64,000 bases of DNA from Gavia stellata (lineage: Eukaryota; Chordata; Aves; Gaviiformes; Gaviidae): assembly GCF_030936135.1 (NCBI RefSeq), contig NC_082595.1:22209930-22273929 (forward strand). The letters are read 5' to 3'. Below, one piece after another: positions 50,898 to 61,209 of the stretch; the first letter of the stretch is position 1, and every line of letters starts with the position of its first letter. Position numbers and translations under genes: made by a program. The notes below the pieces were generated by a model. It was not told the DNA's origin and did no database searches. It saw only the letters and a program-made list of their open reading frames with translations.

Positions 50898-51260
50898 AGC
50901 TGCCACCGCAGCTGGAGACGCCGGGGTGCGCGCCCCCGCCCGCGGCTCCCGGCGGTGCGCGCTCCCGGCACCTCCCGCAGCTCGGGGCGGAGGAGCAGCA
51001 GGCGGGGCGTGTGACGGCGCGGGGCTGCCCAACGGCCGCAGCGGGCGGGGCCCGGCGCACGCAAGCGGCGGGGAGCCCCTGGCGGCGGGAGGCGGGCGGG
51101 CCTCAGCGGCGTCGCCCCGCTCGGAGCGAGGCGTCTGTTCCGCCGCAGCGCCGAGACGGGCTAGGCCGGGCGCCCCCCCGCCTCCCTCGGACCGGAGGAC
51201 GGGGAGGCAGGGGGCCGGCGCGGCGGCTGAGCGTGAAGCGGGCCAGCCCTGACACCGCTT

Positions 51261-53184
51261 GCAGGGAAAGAAGAGAGCCGGACTGGACTGTGCCAGTGAG
51301 CGTCCCTTCTGGCCGCTTCACGGGGTTTGTTTCTGTACCCGGAAAGCGACAGCCACAGGCCTGAGGCAGCTGCTTTTGAGGCAGCGAGCAGGGGCAGTTC
51401 AGCGGGGAGCGGAAAGCAGCGGGAGGAGTATCAGCAGTAATTTCGTTGTAGCCTGGTCCCCTAGGGATGGGTGGGTTTTGGCTGCCATTTCCCCCCTCCA
51501 TTCAGCCACCTCACGCGTATAAAACTAAACTTTGGAGATACTTGGTTCCTACTAGCACTGTCACTCCTGTGCCCATCCTTTGCTAGCTCTGTGTTGTGCC
51601 CTTACATGCAATAGCTTATGATAGACTTTTTTTATCTAGTGCTTTCTGGAGCCATTGTAAACTTTTGATATCCCACAGTATGTAGCAAGATTTGTCTCTG
51701 CTCAACTTCTTGAATTTGTTTTGAGCCTCCTTTTAAGTTTTTTTTCATACTTCCTACTTGATGTTTGGAAAGAGACCCAGTGAGCGGAAAATTCATTCCC
51801 TGTTAAGCATCTGTGTGCCCCTGAGGTATTTAAAGACCTTCATCCTATCCTACTCAGTTACAGCTTTTTCAAGCTGACAAACCCTAGTATACATAGGCAT
51901 TCCAAATAAGATCCTTTCTGACACTGGGAGTAGGGCAAAGGAGGCCAGGACTACTTTGAGTGTTCAAATGCGGATGCACCATTGGTTTATACATTAGCAC
52001 AATGATGTTTTCTGTTCCATTCTGATGAAAAAGCAAAATGTTTGCAGGCAGAATTTGAAGACGCTCTTCTAGAAGACATAGTCTTCCATAGCCATAGTCT
52101 TGGGAAGGAGCAAAAATGCTGGAACAGGTAACTAGCAAGGGAGAGGAAATTACTGGAAATTTAGCATATATAAATGTAAAGGGACACAAAAAATACCAAT
52201 ATATCCTAGTCAAAGTCCATTATGGGCTTTGCAGTAAATATTACTACTTGGGCGGTTTTTATTATTGCAGCTAGCTCTGCAAGAACATTGACTCAGTGGT
52301 CAACAGCAATCCGAACAGTAAATACGATGCTAGTTCCAGGGTGTACCATGTTTGAACAACATGGACATTTTCAGTCTCTTTGCTCTTGATCTCAAAAGGA
52401 TGTAATAGAATGGGAAGGACAAAGAACAGCAAGGTTGGCCAGAAGGTATGGAACAGCTCCCAAAGAGTCATCCTGGGCTTTTCAGCACAGAAGAAATGGA
52501 GAAAAAATACAAGTCTCTAAATTAATGGGTGGCATATAAATACTGACTCACTGCTGGTTTGAATGCAGAAAGTACGGGATACCAAATGAAACCATTAAGG
52601 GGTAGGTTCAAAGAAAGAAAAGGAGACGGTTTTTCACACACCAAGTAGTTAGGCTGAAAAACTCCTTGCCTCAGGAAGTTACATACCAGAACTTTGCATC
52701 AAGTCCATTCATTTACAAATTAATAAAAGAAAAAAATATTATAGGCTAATAGGTAAATTAATGATCTGTGGCTCAGGAAGTCCCTGAAGTGCAAATTCTG
52801 ATTCCACACACTTGCTATAGGACCTCATCTCACAGTCCCATATGATTGATAACGGCTCTTCGACAGGTATGACATGGACTCAGCGGCAGGGCAAAGGCCT
52901 TTGTGTTTGAGAGATTGCTCTTTATTGGATGCTGAAACTATTTGGAATTCCACAAACCCCTCTAATGTGAAAATTCTTTAGTGTAAATCTCAGAACTTTC
53001 TGTAACTGTAAACTGTTCTTTACCCACAGTATTTTTTGAGCTGTTCTGATATAAGGTCAGCAGGACAATAATACGAATTCCTCTTCCCAGGGGAGAAAAC
53101 CTCACTGTAATATCAAGATAGAAACTAATGTCTCAAGGACCAGTGTATTGAAGTAATAAATGAAAATTTAAGAAAATATGCATC
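51261..53184. other. Intergenic spacer between CRIM1 3' end and FEZ2 promoter
   Basis: It becomes AT-rich left to right beyond the CpG island. Two extra minus-strand AATAAA hexamers (52926-52921 and 52263-52258) could serve longer CRIM1 transcripts. No gene or recognisable transposon is seen. Confidence 0.7.
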
Positions 53185-53409
53185 AATAGGTTTAAAATTT
53201 TTTTATTGTGCTGCCAAGAGCCAAATTACAAGAAACCGCCTTACAGTTAAAAAAGTAAACAAGCAATCTGCTGAACCGCAGTGCACTCCGAGTGCCACAT
53301 ATGCATCTATTTTTCAGAAAATTATATCTGCATTTCTCTTACAAGAGCACAACAGGAACCAAAGTAAAAGAGTGTAATGGATACAGCACATAGGATAAAT
53401 CATATCTTT

Positions 53410-53443
53410 AAAATAATAATAATAAAATAATAATAATAAAAAA
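53410..53443 (+). repeat. AAT trinucleotide repeat
   Basis: Imperfect (AAT)n tract in the putative CRIM1 3' UTR. Confidence 0.9.
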
Positions 53444-54139
53444 CATTTTACACCATGTCCTATATCCTGCTAATATTTTCAGAATATGGCCTTGATTGTA
53501 AAACAAAAGCAAGCATTTACAATTTCTGGATAAAGACTGCTTACTCTTATGCAAGGAATGGATGTTTTGTCTTGACAAAATCTTTGTAGTTACTGGACAG
53601 AAACATCTCTGTTTCAATATCAGATTGAGTACAAAACACTGGGGAGACTACATTTTTTCTTATTGGTGGTTGGAAACTGAAGTTATATAAGCAGAAAAAA
53701 TGTTGACCCTTAATGATACACCTATTTTTTTCTTTGATGCAAACAGCTAGAACACCTTTTTTGATATTCTAAAACGAAAAAAAATTGTTAATCTTCAGAT
53801 TAATAAATTAGGTCATTATAATAATAAATTAGGGTTTTTTTTTTCAGTTTTAAAGTTCAGCAACCTCTGACCAAGTATTTACAACAATACTTGAGAGTTC
53901 CTTTACAAAAAATACATTTTCTTTTCACATTAAGCATACTGGGTATCTATGTCTCTTATGACAAGCATTTGTAAAAGAAAAAAGGCAATGCACAAATGGG
54001 TAATTAGTATAAAAGTGCCAAGACCTGTTTGGAAAGTTAACATTGTATTATACAGTCAGAGTTATAAATGAGGCAAGCTACAACAAACTTCCAGCTTAAT
54101 GTGGACAATATTCCAGTAGTTGTTTCAAACAATTGTTTG

Positions 54140-54179
54140 AAAAAAAAAAAAAAAAAGAAAGAAAGAAAAAAAAAGAAAA
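54140..54179 (+). repeat. A/G low-complexity tract
   Basis: A run followed by GAAA units. It is U/C-rich in the CRIM1 transcript sense. Confidence 0.9.
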
Positions 54180-54366
54180 TCCAGGAGCCGATGGTGTTAT
54201 TCTGTGGAGCTGATTAGTGCTGTATGTATATTGTCATCAGTGTCTCTAGCCAATGCATTCATTAAAAAGCCTTTTTAAGGCTAAGCAGGAAAAGAAAAAT
54301 AAGAAACACCCTGAAATGTAGCAAGTAGCAAGAGCAACGCTTACTGCTATAATCGTGCACGTACTG

Positions 54367-54416
54367 TACACACGCAAACACAAGAGTGCACACACACACA
54401 CACGCGCACACAAACA
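54367..54416 (+). repeat. Imperfect CA microsatellite
   Basis: Interrupted CA/CG dinucleotides with a pure core at about 54389-54403, inside the putative CRIM1 3' UTR. Confidence 0.88.
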
Positions 54417-54585
54417 CTTTCAAATCAAATCAAACTGTAGGTAGAATGAGATGCTCTTTTCTTGTCTTTCCTAAACTCACAAGCGATTAAGCATTGATAT
54501 GGAATGCCTGTTTATCTGTTTCTGCTCTGGGTAAAATCTCTCTCAGATAAAAATACATTCAACAAGAAAAAAAATAGAAAAAATA

Positions 54586-54706
54586 TATACTGTATACATA
54601 GTTTTATATATACAGTATATATATGTATAGTGTATATACACATGCACGTATATATACATACGTATATCTACGTGCATTTGCATATACATATATATACACA
54701 AACATA
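54586..54706 (+). repeat. AT/CA-type degenerate microsatellite
   Basis: Alternating purine-pyrimidine TATA/TACA repeats over about 120 bp in the putative CRIM1 3' UTR. In transcript sense it contains several TGTATATA motifs. Confidence 0.88.
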
Positions 54707-55866
54707 CAAATACTTTTTGTTGTTTTTAGCATAATTATATTTACATAAATATTCCTATAATGCTAAAGTTTAAAGAAGCATGATCTCCTTTTTTTTTTTT
54801 CTGAGCTTCAAAAAAGGTGCTTGAGTAATATACAATTAAAATTAAGCAGCTTCCTAGCATGGAAGTAGTTTCTAAATCTGCATACCAGTAAATAAGAACA
54901 TCAACAAGAAAAAAACAACAACCTTAAAACAGTCTCTTTTTTACTCTCTTGTAAGCAAGAGCTTTGTCCAACAAAAATATTTTTCCTTCTCCTGTATGAA
55001 CAACCAGAGATTGATATAAAATAACAAAACAAAACCGCAACAGACAAAACAAACAAACAAAAGCCCCTGGAACTGTATGGTGTTCTTGACTTTTCCTTCC
55101 TTCCTTCAATACTGCTGTCAAAAGATCCAGTGCTCATATCAGGAATTACTTAGGCCTCAGTCATTTGCTAACTCTGCCAAAGTCTGGCTAATCTAGCCAA
55201 TCAGCTTTGAAGAAAACAAAAATAAAAACAAAAAGCAGCACAAGGTATAATTTTATACATCCTTAATAAACCCACCCTTTATTTTCTGCTATAACCTTTT
55301 CCTTGCTATTTCATTAACTACTGCAGCTTCTCATCATATAGAAAAATATTTGCAGCTACACCACACCTGTGATGTGACAAATTCTGTTCTAGGAGTATAT
55401 TACTGTAGCAACAGCTGGGAAAAAAAAAAATCAGACCTTTTCATATTTTTTTCACCTGGGGTTAGGCTTTGCTGCAACAGACGCAATTTCAGAGCAACAA
55501 GAAAAACCACTATCCTGCTGCTCGGCAGTATTCTTTATTCATTTTCTTCTCCAGCCAAGCATGACCAGCTTTTCTTCTCTGAAGCTTCCTTTTACCGCAT
55601 TACCTACCCCTAGCCCCTGATTCCCCCTCCCAAAAAACCTCTATAGCTATGTTACAAGCAAATACATCTTAACAAGTTTTAAAACTTTGGTTCTAAGAAA
55701 ACACTTGGTCAGTTATCTCAAGGAAAAGTGGGAATGCTTTTTCTGGCACATTGCAGGAGTCAGAGCTCATCCCGGTAAGGTCTTAGAGCTGTACATGTAG
55801 TCACAAATCCAATACAATCCACTAAGCAAGTGCACAATTCTAGTTTTATTTTAATAGCAGACTTAG

Positions 55867-55886
55867 TCTCTCTCTCTCTCTCTCTT
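55867..55886 (+). repeat. TC (GA in transcript sense) microsatellite
   Basis: About ten TC dinucleotides located 30 bases beyond the CRIM1 stop codon. Confidence 0.9.
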
Positions 55887-55915
55887 TCTTAAATCCTTGG
55901 TAAGGGTGCAATTCT

Positions 55916-56092
55916 TCAAACTGTTTGATAGAAATTATCTGCCTGTAGGTTGTTCTGTTTCTGCATGCTGTAAAATCCACTGTATCTTGAATCTGGGTCT
56001 GCAATTCTTAGCATCCTCTGAGAACTGTCCACCTGGACCATGGTACCTTTCTTGCAGTCCACATATACCAGTTGATTGTTTAGGCAAGAAGG
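55916..56092 (-). CDS. CRIM1: CRIM1 last coding exon: cytoplasmic tail and stop
   Basis: It encodes 58 residues, starting PSCLNNQLVYVDCKKGT and ending FYSMQKQNNLQADNFYQTV, followed by TGA at 55918-55916. The acceptor TTCTGTTTTAACAG is strong, phase 0. The tail is highly conserved with mammals. Position -2 of the C-terminus is Gln, so it is not a canonical class I PDZ ligand. Confidence 0.96.
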   Translation of the reverse strand, partial: PSCLNNQLVYVDCKKGTMVQVDSSQRMLRIADPDSRYSGFYSMQKQNNLQADNFYQTV

Positions 56093-59000
56093 CTGTTAAA
56101 ACAGAAAGGGTATATTGAATCAGTTAAAAAAATGTTTGTATTCCACCCATAATTAAAAAAATGTTTATGGTTCAAGTCCATAAGCACAAACCAAAATCAA
56201 ATTGGCAATGACAGAGTCTGGACTTTTGCTGAACTTGGTAAAGGCTTATACCAGGCACAATAACAGACCAACAGCCTCTTCTGAATCACCATTTTTCATC
56301 TTCTGAATGGCGCTCTGATATTCCCATATCCAGTCCTACTATTCCTCTGTTTGAGAATCCTTCAACTGAAAGATTCTGCAGCTGAGAGGAAGGTGAAACA
56401 ATGCTGGGTGCACACTACCTTAAATGTTTATAGGCTAAGCATGAATGAGGACAGGCAGTAAGCATACTGTGGATACATACAAAGTTAGTGACAATGCTCA
56501 CACTATAAGCATTCTACAGATCTTTAAAATTCCAGTTTCGACTGGTATAGCTTCTTTTTCCAAGACTTAAATCAGAAGGGTTTTTATTACTAAAAATATA
56601 CATTCAGTAACCCTTATCACAGAAAGTTTTTTTTTTTTACTCAGATATTTCTTACCAAACATTATTGTAAAATGTTTTACATTTGGCTCTTCAAAAATCT
56701 GTGGACTGGATTCACAAAGAAATCCTGAGGTTCACTGATGTTAACGGAATCAGGGCTAAACATTAGCACTCCATCTGTAATTTTAAACACCTTTTCTATA
56801 ATCTTTCTTTTGGTATTGATATGATTTAAGCACAGTTGTTGATTTGTTCTTCTGATTCCAGCTATAATAGCTGGACTATTTTGAAAAGAACATTAGCCAA
56901 TACAGGCTTGCCAAAATTTATAGTAGGAACCGTCAGTCACCCAGCAAGGAATAGGAGAAACTAATGAGTGATACCTAGTTGAAGAAACCTTAAAAGGAAG
57001 TTACATTTATGACAAAGACCCTCACAAGAAATCTGAGTTTCAGTATACCCATGGTCTTGCACTGAATCTGTATGTGGATTAAAGTGAGCTTTCTTAGCAT
57101 ATGGACGATGCTTTTTGGTGATGCTGAAAAAATGTTTCAGCAATAGAAGTGTTCGAGGAAAATGATGTTTCATAAGTAAAAAAGTAGGTAGAATTATTGA
57201 CTATCATTCCACAGTTAGAAAGTTGTGATTTCCACTTCAGTTTCAACTATTTTGTCACATAGCAGCCTTTCTGAGAGTTTAGGAGTAAATACATTAGAGT
57301 TAATTATTTTTTAAATGCATTCCTTAAGAAATTCAGAAACTGTTATCGCTTACTTGTCTTGAAAGACTGGAAAGGGAATAATACCGATTCTTCATGCTTC
57401 CTATTTAATTACAATTGAGTTCAACTTTATGGTCTGACTATATTTGTAAATGTTTTGGAAAAGACTTTTGTTTTTTTCTTTTAAAAAAGCTCTGCAGCAG
57501 TGAGAAAAAGAATGTGGACACTTCATTTTTAAAGTTACTGTATTACTCTTCTAGGTGGAACTGAAGAAAAGATGCTCTCAAATTGTATTCCAAATATGGA
57601 CAAAGTCTGTTTGATTAGAACTAGGAAATATAAGTGGGATAAATCAGGGAACTGATATAAATGGCATTTGAATATGGAGTAAGGGTTTAGTCTGCTGATG
57701 GAACTACTACTCAAAACAAAACAATGCTCTTTTCACTGTTCATTTCCAAGCTACCTGCTTCTTCCTTTTTTTCCATAGTCTCAGAATACTTAATAGGTAG
57801 ATATTTCCTGAGATCTCTCAAAATACTAATCCCAGAACCATATGATGCTGTTGTTAGAAAATGTGACAAACACTACTAGTACATACAGGACCTGATGTTG
57901 GGCAATACTTTTAAAGTGGATGAAAGTTAAGAAGGCAAAAATATTCTCTTACAAGTTTGACTGCAGATAAGAAAATTGAATGTATTTACCTACACATAAT
58001 ACAGAGTTGGGGGTTTTTTTTGTTTTTTTTTGGGGTTTTTTTTTGCTGAGCTTGATTTCTAGCTAGTGACAACTCATTACTATATGGAGCAGGAAATGTT
58101 TTTGTTTGATAGTGAAAAAAATCATTTAGGAGACTAAATACCAACAGACTGACTGGTATAAAATGGTTTAAGACATAAAGAGAAAATAATTTAAGAGATT
58201 TCAGATGATGTGAACTCAATTGCATCCTACACAATATTCTAGTTAATCTTGTTTTCCAAAAAAGTGAAAGCCTGGAAACGGACATAAACATGGCACCTTT
58301 GTTGGAGCTTTGTAGCAGGACACTGGAATCCACTGCTTTTTCTGATTGATGAGCAGAAGGACGATGATCAGCAAGAGCGCTATCGTGATTGGAATTGTCA
58401 CCAAGGCAACGGAGCTAACCGATGCATCTTCACTTGGGTGTGGTCCACTGCCACTTCTGTACTCTCCCTGGAGATGACTCATGTCTGCAAAGCAAACGTG
58501 AGCTTTTGTTAGTAATTATAAATGGGCCTTGACCATAAAGAAGAATGTAATTATGGAAGTCCCAGTCATGGATCTTGTCACTCACATAAATTTGGACTTT
58601 CTCTCCTGAAAGGTCACCTTACTCACATAAATTAGAACAAGGTAACATCTTATACAGTGACTATATTAGCCAGGAAAAGGCCATCAAAAAGACAGGAAAT
58701 AGGACGGAATCTAAAGCACAATAACAACCATGTCTGACAATAACCTTTTAGCTCAGTTGCATTCGCATCATCTTATCTGATCACAACCAAATTCCCACTT
58801 GTAAAAAAATCAGCCTGTGTTTCTACGCTGAGGAAAACCTAGAAGTCTTAGGATGAAAGTCCTTTTTTTTAAAAAACAAAACAAAACAAAAAAACAACTC
58901 GTAAGACAATTCTGAAGTGTATGCTTTCTCATTTGTTGGGAGCATATTACAATACTTGCACCACTCAGCCTGTGAAAACAGACTGCTGTGAGTCTACTAG

Positions 59001-61209
59001 ACTGTAGCAACTTTTGCATGTAATTGCAAAGAACGGTAATTTTCAATGACATATGCAACATTCCCACACAGTTTGCACTATATGTTTATAATCCTCAGCC
59101 AGGATAGTTGCAAACCAGCTACTAATGCCCGTGAAAAATGAAAATGCTGTAATTATAAAAGTGTAAGCTTACAATTTTGTAAAGCAGTTACATTTCATGT
59201 ATCCTTTCTCCTAGCCACCAAACAATAGTATGCTATAAGATCATCCTTGGGTTTTAAAAAAAATATATACAAGTTTAGGTAGTCCTTCAACTAGAAAAGG
59301 TTAATAAAGACTGTGTTACAGAGTGTTTCCTCTACCCTGGAATAATGATTTCAGTACACTTCTACACAAAAGGTGGATTTACATCCTTAGACAACTTTAA
59401 TAGCCCTGTGTCATTATACCTGAAGTGTTTTTTTTTTTTTGTCTGGCATTTGTCTGTGATATCATTAAGTTGTGGTACATGTTATCCCGTTTTTGTTTAT
59501 CAATTTAAGAATGTCAAATAGATCAAATGAAGGTGTATCGACTCCAGTGGCCTAACACCAGTCTGCTTTCTAGTTTTTGTATCAGAAAAGACACTGCAGA
59601 ATCACTCCTCATTCATAATTTTAGCTCATTCTTAATTTTATAGAACTCCATTATACCAACACAGATGTTTCTTCCAAGCTGAAGATGGAATGATAATGAG
59701 ACCAAATTGCATAAATATAATTTAATAGACTGACTCATCTTTACTCAAAGCAAAATGCACTTAAGTGTTCTGCACTGAAGAATATTCTCAAGATAACCAA
59801 CTTTTTCAAAGCACTACACAGATGCTACCTGAATAGAACAAGTAGATGCATTAAAACATGGGGAATAAACACAGACCTAAGTTAGCCCAGTTTATATCAG
59901 ATCTTACCTTTGTGAACGTGTATTATGTCGTTTTCACTCGGTGTTGGCCAGTTTGGTACTTCTAGTTCAATGTCTCCTCGATGATTTGTCTTCTCAATGG
60001 GTATGTTAGTAGGTTCAGGTACATACATCTCTGTGAAATGAAATAGATGTGTTTCACAAATTACAGGCTGCTTAAGTTCCCAGTGCTGCTCTTAATTCAG
60101 AAAATATACTTGGCCATCTTAGTTCATCTTAGTTCTTTGTCCTATGAATCCTTTCATTTGTTTCAGAATTTTCACCATTACTAGCCCGGGATTTTGTTTT
60201 AAAACCTGTTTCATACTGTATACAGGATACATACCTGCAGCCATGATCATTATCCTAATGTGAATGGGATGATACAGTCGTGTGGACAAATTTGCTTTTG
60301 AAAATACCATTTCAGAATACACACTTTACTACAGCCTTGCTCCTTTGTGATACTAAACAATAAAAAATACCAAGGGAAGGCTACATCTTCCCAGCTGATA
60401 TGTAAACTGTCACTGCTGGTTTCTTTGCCTTCCTTTTTTTGTAATCCTCAAAGTAGGAGAACTGCAAGAGGGGGTACTGCTGAATCTCCCCAGTTGTCCT
60501 GTTGGAAGTAGTTACCAGCTGACTGAATAAGATAAGCGAACTCCTGCAGAAGTCTATCAGGACTAGCATTAAAAACCAGTTGCAATTCTTATGCCCCTTG
60601 TGTTTGTAGCTAAGAAAATTTCCTATTACTTTTAGGCCAGGTTAAAATGATAAATAAAGCCATACAATAGACTCGGAAAAGACAGAAATGTTAATCACTG
60701 ACAGACTCTGCAGAGATGTAAGAATATTCACTGTCCTACTTCACTAATGTATTTCTATAACCTTGTGGAAGGACAGAGCAGGGACAAGCAACTGATTTTT
60801 GAGTTCACAGTCCTCAGAACAAGTAAAATTCAAACTATATATTTGCACAATATGCCTAGCTGTTAAAAATACTCATTTTCCTGAAGTCTAAATGTCTGTT
60901 GTCTTCTTGATACTGTTCAAACATTGACTGACATTCAAAAGACAATTAAAAAAACCTTATTATCAGTGCTGAAAAAACAGCATTACAATAATCTGGGTTG
61001 TCACATCACATTACCTGGACACATGGGACAGCAGCTTCCCTCCACGTTTATGGGTTCAGCACAAGGGAGAGGTGGGCAGCTGACAGTGGAGCAGAGAGTC
61101 TGACCCTGCAGGCAGTAGCAGTGTGTGCAGCTGTCAATGTCCCAGCGTTCCTCATCTGCGTATGTTTTTCCATTGAAGTGGCAGACCACTTTCTTTGGAA
61201 CTGTATCTT
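55916..61209 (-). CDS. CRIM1: CRIM1, cysteine-rich motor neuron 1 protein (C-terminal part; 5' exons beyond the right edge)
   Basis: CRIM1 is a type I membrane protein with an IGFBP-like module and six von Willebrand C (VWC) repeats. It binds BMPs during processing and delivery, and it influences adhesion and vascular and lens development (family knowledge). Four minus-strand exons are present: 61209-61015 (VWC repeat), 60030-59908 (linker), 58484-58297 (transmembrane segment) and 56092-55916 (tail and stop). Phases are 1-1, 1-1, 1-0 and 0-stop. The joined products match the family at each junction, for example PMCP-E-MYVPEP and APTK-PSCLNN. The C-terminus QKQNNLQADNFYQTV is diagnostic. The signal peptide, IGFBP module and first VWC repeats are outside the window. 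Confidence 0.95.
56093..58296 (-). other. CRIM1: CRIM1 last intron
   Basis: AT-rich intron with a T/G homopolymer tract at 58009-58044. Otherwise unique-looking, with no further exon seen. Confidence 0.8.
58297..58484 (-). CDS. CRIM1: CRIM1 exon: transmembrane segment
   Basis: The 188-bp exon encodes a Ser/Pro-rich stem (MSHLQGEYRSGSGPHPSED), about 21 hydrophobic residues (starting VALVTIPITI), then the stop-transfer and start of the cytoplasmic tail (NQKKQWIPVSCYKAPTK). The acceptor is TTTGCTTTGCAG. The donor AAG/GTGCCA is weak after +3. Reading through it would add 17 in-frame residues before a TAA at 58243-58245. Confidence 0.94.
58485..59907 (-). other. CRIM1: CRIM1 intron between linker and transmembrane exons
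   Basis: AT-rich intron with short A and T runs. No repeat family or additional exon is recognised. Confidence 0.8.
59908..60030 (-). CDS. CRIM1: CRIM1 exon: juxtamembrane linker
   Basis: The 123-bp phase 1-1 exon encodes EMYVPEPTNIPIEKTNHRG, then ELEVPNWPTPSENDIIHVHK. It lies between the last VWC repeat and the membrane segment. The acceptor is ATTTCACAG and the donor GTAAGA. The sequence closely tracks mammalian CRIM1. Confidence 0.94.
60031..61014 (-). other. CRIM1: CRIM1 intron between VWC and linker exons
   Basis: A phase 1 intron of just under 1 kb. I see nothing in it. Confidence 0.8.
61015..61209 (-). CDS. CRIM1: CRIM1 exon: last VWC repeat
   Basis: The 195-bp phase 1-1 exon encodes VPKKVVCHFNGKTY, then a VWC domain with ten cysteines including CTHCYCLQGQTLC and CCPMC. 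VWC repeats of CRIM1 bind BMP ligands (family knowledge). The acceptor is CCTTCAACAG and the donor GTAATG. Confidence 0.95.

Larger units (their letters stand above)
50330..51260 (-). promoter_or_regulatory. CpG island promoter of FEZ2
   Basis: GC and CpG content rise abruptly here in an otherwise AT-rich window, covering FEZ2 exon 1, the start of intron 1 and about 350 bp upstream of the ATG. GC boxes of the GGGCGG type lie at about 51,043-51,050 and 51,091-51,100. I see no TATA box at a plausible distance, so this is probably a dispersed-start housekeeping promoter. Long open frames on both strands inside the island are GC-driven and are not called as genes. Confidence 0.85.
53185..55915 (-). 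other. CRIM1: CRIM1 3' UTR (approximate end)
   Basis: About 2.7 kb of AT-rich sequence follows the CRIM1 stop. It includes a GA/CT run just after the stop, an AT-rich microsatellite with Pumilio-type motifs, and A-rich tracts. Minus-strand AATAAA signals occur at 55850-55845, 55539-55534, 55283-55278, 53207-53202 and further left at 52926-52921 and 52263-52258. The signal at 53207 would give a UTR length similar to my recollection of mammalian CRIM1 (2.5-3 kb). Use of each site is unknown. Confidence 0.5.

Noticed and set aside
50474..51364. Several long open frames on both strands in the CpG island
   Set aside because: GC-rich sequence lacks stop codons by chance. Only the frame containing DWQDF and joining exon 2 in phase is FEZ2.
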